In this document: in pieces, positions 61,603 to 64,000 of the stretch
Layout: each line of letters starts with the position of its first letter
How positions within the stretch are numbered: the first letter of the stretch is position 1
Source of the DNA: DATMNI01 sp963817515
Lineage (GTDB): Bacteria; Acidobacteriota; Terriglobia; Bryobacterales; Bryobacteraceae
Assembly (NCBI GenBank): GCA_963817515.1
Contig: CAWFPJ010000001.1
Span: 124,001-188,000 of the forward strand
Direction of reading: 5' to 3'
Length of the DNA: 64,000 nucleotides
Translations under genes and position numbers: made by a program
Notes under the pieces: generated by a model
What the model was told of the DNA's origin: nothing
The model's input: the letters and a program-made list of their open reading frames with translations, nothing else
The model's database searches: none

Positions 61603-62052
61603 CTAACGCCGCTCCTCAAAAAACTCGCGCAATAACTCCACGCATTCCACCGCCAGCACACCTTCCACTATTTCGACGCGATGGTTCAGCATCTCCGAAT
61701 CGGCCACCTGAAATTTGCTGCGCACTCCGCCGAACCTGAGGTCGCGCGTACCGAATACTAATCGCTTCACCCGCGCCGCTACCAGGGCGCCGGCGCACAT
61801 GACGCAGGGCTCGAGCGTGCAATACAGCGTGGACCCCGCAAGCCGGTAATTGCCGATTCGCGCCGAGGCTTCGCGGACGGCCAGAATTTCCGCGTGCGCC
61901 GTGGGATCGTGGCGCGCGACGGGCGCATTCGAGGCGCGGCCCGCAATCTCGCCCCCTATCACCAGCACCGCCCCAACCGGCACTTCTCCCGCCGCCGCAC
62001 CCGCGCGCGCCAGCCGCAGGGCCTCAAACATAAAGCGTTCGTCCGGGATCAC
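61603..62052 (-). CDS. tadA: tRNA-specific adenosine deaminase
   Basis: TadA converts adenine to inosine at the wobble position of tRNA-Arg(ACG). The zinc site is complete: TAHAEILAVREAS with the catalytic Glu, and TLEPCVMCAGALVAARVKRL with the Cys pair. The later FGGVRSKFQVADSEMLNHRV matches TadA rather than guanine or cytosine deaminases. 149 residues. The start is GTG at 62052 or ATG at 62031. It stands alone. Confidence 0.92.
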   Translation of the reverse strand: MIPDERFMFEALRLARAGAAAGEVPVGAVLVIGGEIAGRASNAPVARHDPTAHAEILAVREASARIGNYRLAGSTLYCTLEPCVMCAGALVAARVKRLVFGTRDLRFGGVRSKFQVADSEMLNHRVEIVEGVLAVECVELLREFFEERR

Positions 62053-62121
62053 TTAAGTACACTCTTTCGGCAGTTCGGTGACGTATCGCAAGACCGCTTG
62101 CTCAAGCGCGGCTCCGATCCG

Positions 62122-62141
62122 AGCCACGACCGTTAGGGAGT
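62122..62141 (+). repeat. Dispersed repeat, degenerate copy 4
   Basis: AGCCACGACCGTTAGGGAGT differs from the 20-mer of copies 1-3 at three positions. It lies in the divergent gap between tadA and the DUF4337 gene. Confidence 0.5.
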
Positions 62142-62206
62142 GTCGGGCTCGGGATTCGTCATGGTAATTCCGAACATCAGTACTGAGTTTATAATACGAA
62201 GATCCT

Positions 62207-62734
62207 ATGGCTGAACTCGAGATCCATCATGAGGGACATGAGTCCGACCCGGTGGGCAAAACAGTCGGCGTGATCGCCGCGATTCTGGCGGTGTTCCTGG
62301 CCGTCGTCACCATCGCATCGCACCGCACTCACACGTCCGCCATCATGCATAAGTCCAGCTCCAACGACCAGTGGGCGTACTACCAGGCTACGCGCGTAAA
62401 ATTGCATAGCACCGAACTGGGACAGAACCTGGTCAAGATGTTCGGTGGAAAAGATCAAGGCGCGGAAAAGATCCTCAAGAACTACGAATCGCAAGAGAAG
62501 AGATACGAAGAGCAGAGTAAGGAGATCCAGGAAAAGGCCCGGGGCGCCGACGAATTCGCCGAAGCCGATGAGCACCGCGCGCTGCGCTACGACATCGGCG
62601 AAGGTCTGCTCGAAATCGGCCTGGTGCTGAGTTCCCTCTACTTCATCGCGCGCAAGAAAATGTTCCCCGTGCTGGGCGTCATCGCCGGCGTGGCCGGCAC
62701 CGCCGTTGCGATCACTGGTTTGTTACTGCCGTGA
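62207..62734 (+). CDS. DUF4337-domain membrane protein
   Basis: The 175-residue protein has a His/Glu-rich start (ELEIHHEGHESDP), one helix (about 19-37), a charged helical section (QWAYYQATRVKLHSTELGQN, EKRYEEQSKEIQEKARGADE), and two helices at the end (about 128-175). This is the DUF4337 layout; the function is unknown. TATAAT at 62190-62195 lies 11 bases before the ATG, with no good ribosome-binding site. It is divergent from tadA. Confidence 0.82.
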   Translation: MAELEIHHEGHESDPVGKTVGVIAAILAVFLAVVTIASHRTHTSAIMHKSSSNDQWAYYQATRVKLHSTELGQNLVKMFGGKDQGAEKILKNYESQEKRYEEQSKEIQEKARGADEFAEADEHRALRYDIGEGLLEIGLVLSSLYFIARKKMFPVLGVIAGVAGTAVAITGLLLP

Positions 62735-62747
62735 TGATATGAAATCC

Positions 62748-64000
62748 CTAGTGCCGGAAATGCCGCACGCCGGTAAACACCATCGCGGCGCCCAACCGGT
62801 CCGCCGCGGCGATCACTTCCCCATCCCTGACTGACCCGCCGGGTTGTATGAAGGCCGTGGCCCCGTACTTCACCGCTTCTTCCACGCCATCCGGAAACGG
62901 AAAGAACGCGTCGGAGGCCACTACCGAACCGGCCAGCGGCAGCACCGCCTTCATGGCCCCGATCTTCACCGAATCCACGCGGCTCATCTGCCCCGCCCCC
63001 ACTCCCACCGTCTGCCCCGGCCGCGCATAGACAATCGCATTCGACTTCACGTGCTTGGCCACCTTCCAGCCAAACTCGAGGGCAGCCCATTCCGCCTCTG
63101 AAGGAGCCCGATGCGTTTTCACAAGGCTCGCCGCGCCGATCGAGATTGGCGTCATCCACGCTCTGCACCAGAAACCCGCCCGAGATCGACTTCACCACCA
63201 GAGAATCCGCGCCGGCCGCCACGCGCATCAGCCGCAGGTTCTTTTTCGACGCCGAGCACGGCCAGCGCCTCCTTCGAATACTCCGGCGCCGCGATGGCCT
63301 CGACGAATGTCTTGGCGATCTCCCGCGCCGTCTCCTCATCCATGGCGCGGTTCAGCCCGATCACGCCGCCGTACGCCGAGACCGGGTCGCACTCCAAGGC
63401 CTTCCGGTAGGCTTCCGCCAGCGTGCCGCTCTCCGCGCATCCGCACGGATTGGTGTGTTTGACGATGGCCGCGGCCGGCTGCGCGAATTCCGAAGCCAGC
63501 TGCCACGCCGCGTCCAGATCCACCAGGTTGTTGTAAGAGAGTTCCTTCCCCTGCAACTGCTCCGCCCCCGCGATGCCCTGGCCGCGCTTGCCGTACAACG
63601 CCGCCACCTGGTGCGGATTCTCGCCGTACCGCAGGTCCATTACCTTGGGGGCGCGCAGGCTCAGATCCGTCGGCAGCAGAGCCGCGGCATTCGCGTCAGC
63701 ACTTCCACCTGTTCCAGCCGCGCGCTGATGGCCGCGTCATAGTCCGCCGTGACCCGGAACACTTTGCGCGCCAGGCGCCACCGCGTGTCGTACGAGAGCG
63801 CGCCGCCCAGGGTCCGCATCTCATCAATGATGGCTTCATAATCGCCGGGCGAGACCACCGCCGCCACATCCTGATAATTTTTGGCCGCCGCGCGCAGCAT
63901 GGTGGGTCCGCCGATGTCGATATTCTCGATCAGCTCTTCCAGGTGCACGCCGGCCTTGGCTGCCGCATCCTCGAAGCGATAGAGGTTGACCACCACCATA
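62748..64000 (-). CDS. purH: PurH, bifunctional AICAR transformylase / IMP cyclohydrolase, 5' end missing (three frameshifts)
   Basis: PurH makes the last two steps of IMP synthesis, using 10-formyl-tetrahydrofolate. The N-terminus lies past 64000. The segments read VVVNLYRFEDAAAKAGVHLE (IMP cyclohydrolase), then VMDLRYGENPHQVAALYGKR and IVKHTNPCGCAESGTLAEAY (transformylase; Lys-His), and KHVKSNAIVYARPGQTVGVG, then ASDAFFPFPDGVEEAVKYGA near the end. Breaks: one missing base (or two extra) near 63698-63699; one extra A in 63242-63246; one extra base near 63123-63124. Three breaks in 1.2 kb of an essential gene point to sequence errors. Confidence 0.85.

Noticed and set aside
1..64000. CRISPR array, prophage or insertion sequence
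   Set aside because: No regularly spaced repeats, integrase, transposase or phage structural genes are seen.

Overview
The window reads as a stretch of chromosome from a GC-rich, diderm bacterium. lpxC, an OmpH/Skp periplasmic chaperone, a secretin and O-antigen-type export genes all point to an outer membrane with lipopolysaccharide. The mix of secreted proteins of unknown function, YtrA-type GntR control, DUF4159 and DUF3108 proteins, small AT-hook proteins and a dispersed intergenic palindrome is what I would expect from an acidobacterium of the Bryobacterales / Solibacter type. That placement is inference from gene content; there is no rRNA here. I found no tRNA, rRNA, CRISPR array, insertion sequence or prophage.

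Layout. 1-10.6 kb: end of a sugar isomerase, asnS, a very large multi-pass membrane protein, arginase, D-Ala-D-Ala ligase, a carbohydrate-binding-like secreted protein and a C-terminal processing protease. 10.8-13.5 kb: folD, coaE and an HtrA-like protease. 13.6-17 kb: an AT-hook protein and an operon of two transporters. 17-20 kb: a tandem pair of secreted paralogues. 20-25 kb: small genes (VOC, FmdB zinc ribbon, PilZ), groES without groEL, skp and citrate synthase. 25-36 kb: a PLP enzyme, a GT-C-like membrane protein, a second HtrA protease, an MscS channel divergent from a secretin, a SIS-domain sugar isomerase, a SYLF protein, and a GntR-slipin operon. 36-40 kb: pilT, a phosphoesterase, prfB with its programmed frameshift, and the tRNA t6A gene tsaC. 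40.6-43.6 kb: two PhoB-like regulators flanking one PhoR-like kinase. 43.7-54.2 kb: a long minus-strand glycan operon (rfbA, rfbC-like, rfbB, three GT4 glycosyltransferases, DUF3108, a GT4-methyltransferase fusion, an export permease with an added N-terminal domain, DedA). 54.3-64 kb: a cupin, tandem DUF4159 genes, polA, lpxC, a Tat-exported protein, tadA, a DUF4337 protein and purH, which is cut by the window edge.

How the genes fit together. The rfb genes make a dTDP-4-keto-6-deoxy sugar, the GT4 enzymes assemble a glycan, the fusion protein probably methylates it, and the permease would export it; its ATPase and rfbD are not in the window. lpxC and skp supply the outer-membrane context.

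Quality warning. At least ten reading frames are interrupted by single-base indels, nearly all insertions of one extra base, often in a short homopolymer. They hit essential genes (ddl, purH, possibly lpxC), and each frame is restored by removing one base. I treat these as probable sequence or assembly errors, not pseudogenes, and annotate the full-length genes. The prfB shift is different: it is the classical programmed site.

The most unusual features are the export permease carrying a Wzt-C-like domain, the two-regulator/one-kinase cluster, several genes whose -10-like box sits 5-7 bases before an ATG that has no Shine-Dalgarno sequence (possible leaderless mRNAs), the short ORF overlapping the lpxC start, a terminator-ended mini-transcript at 40.3 kb, and the roughly 1400-residue membrane protein of unknown function.
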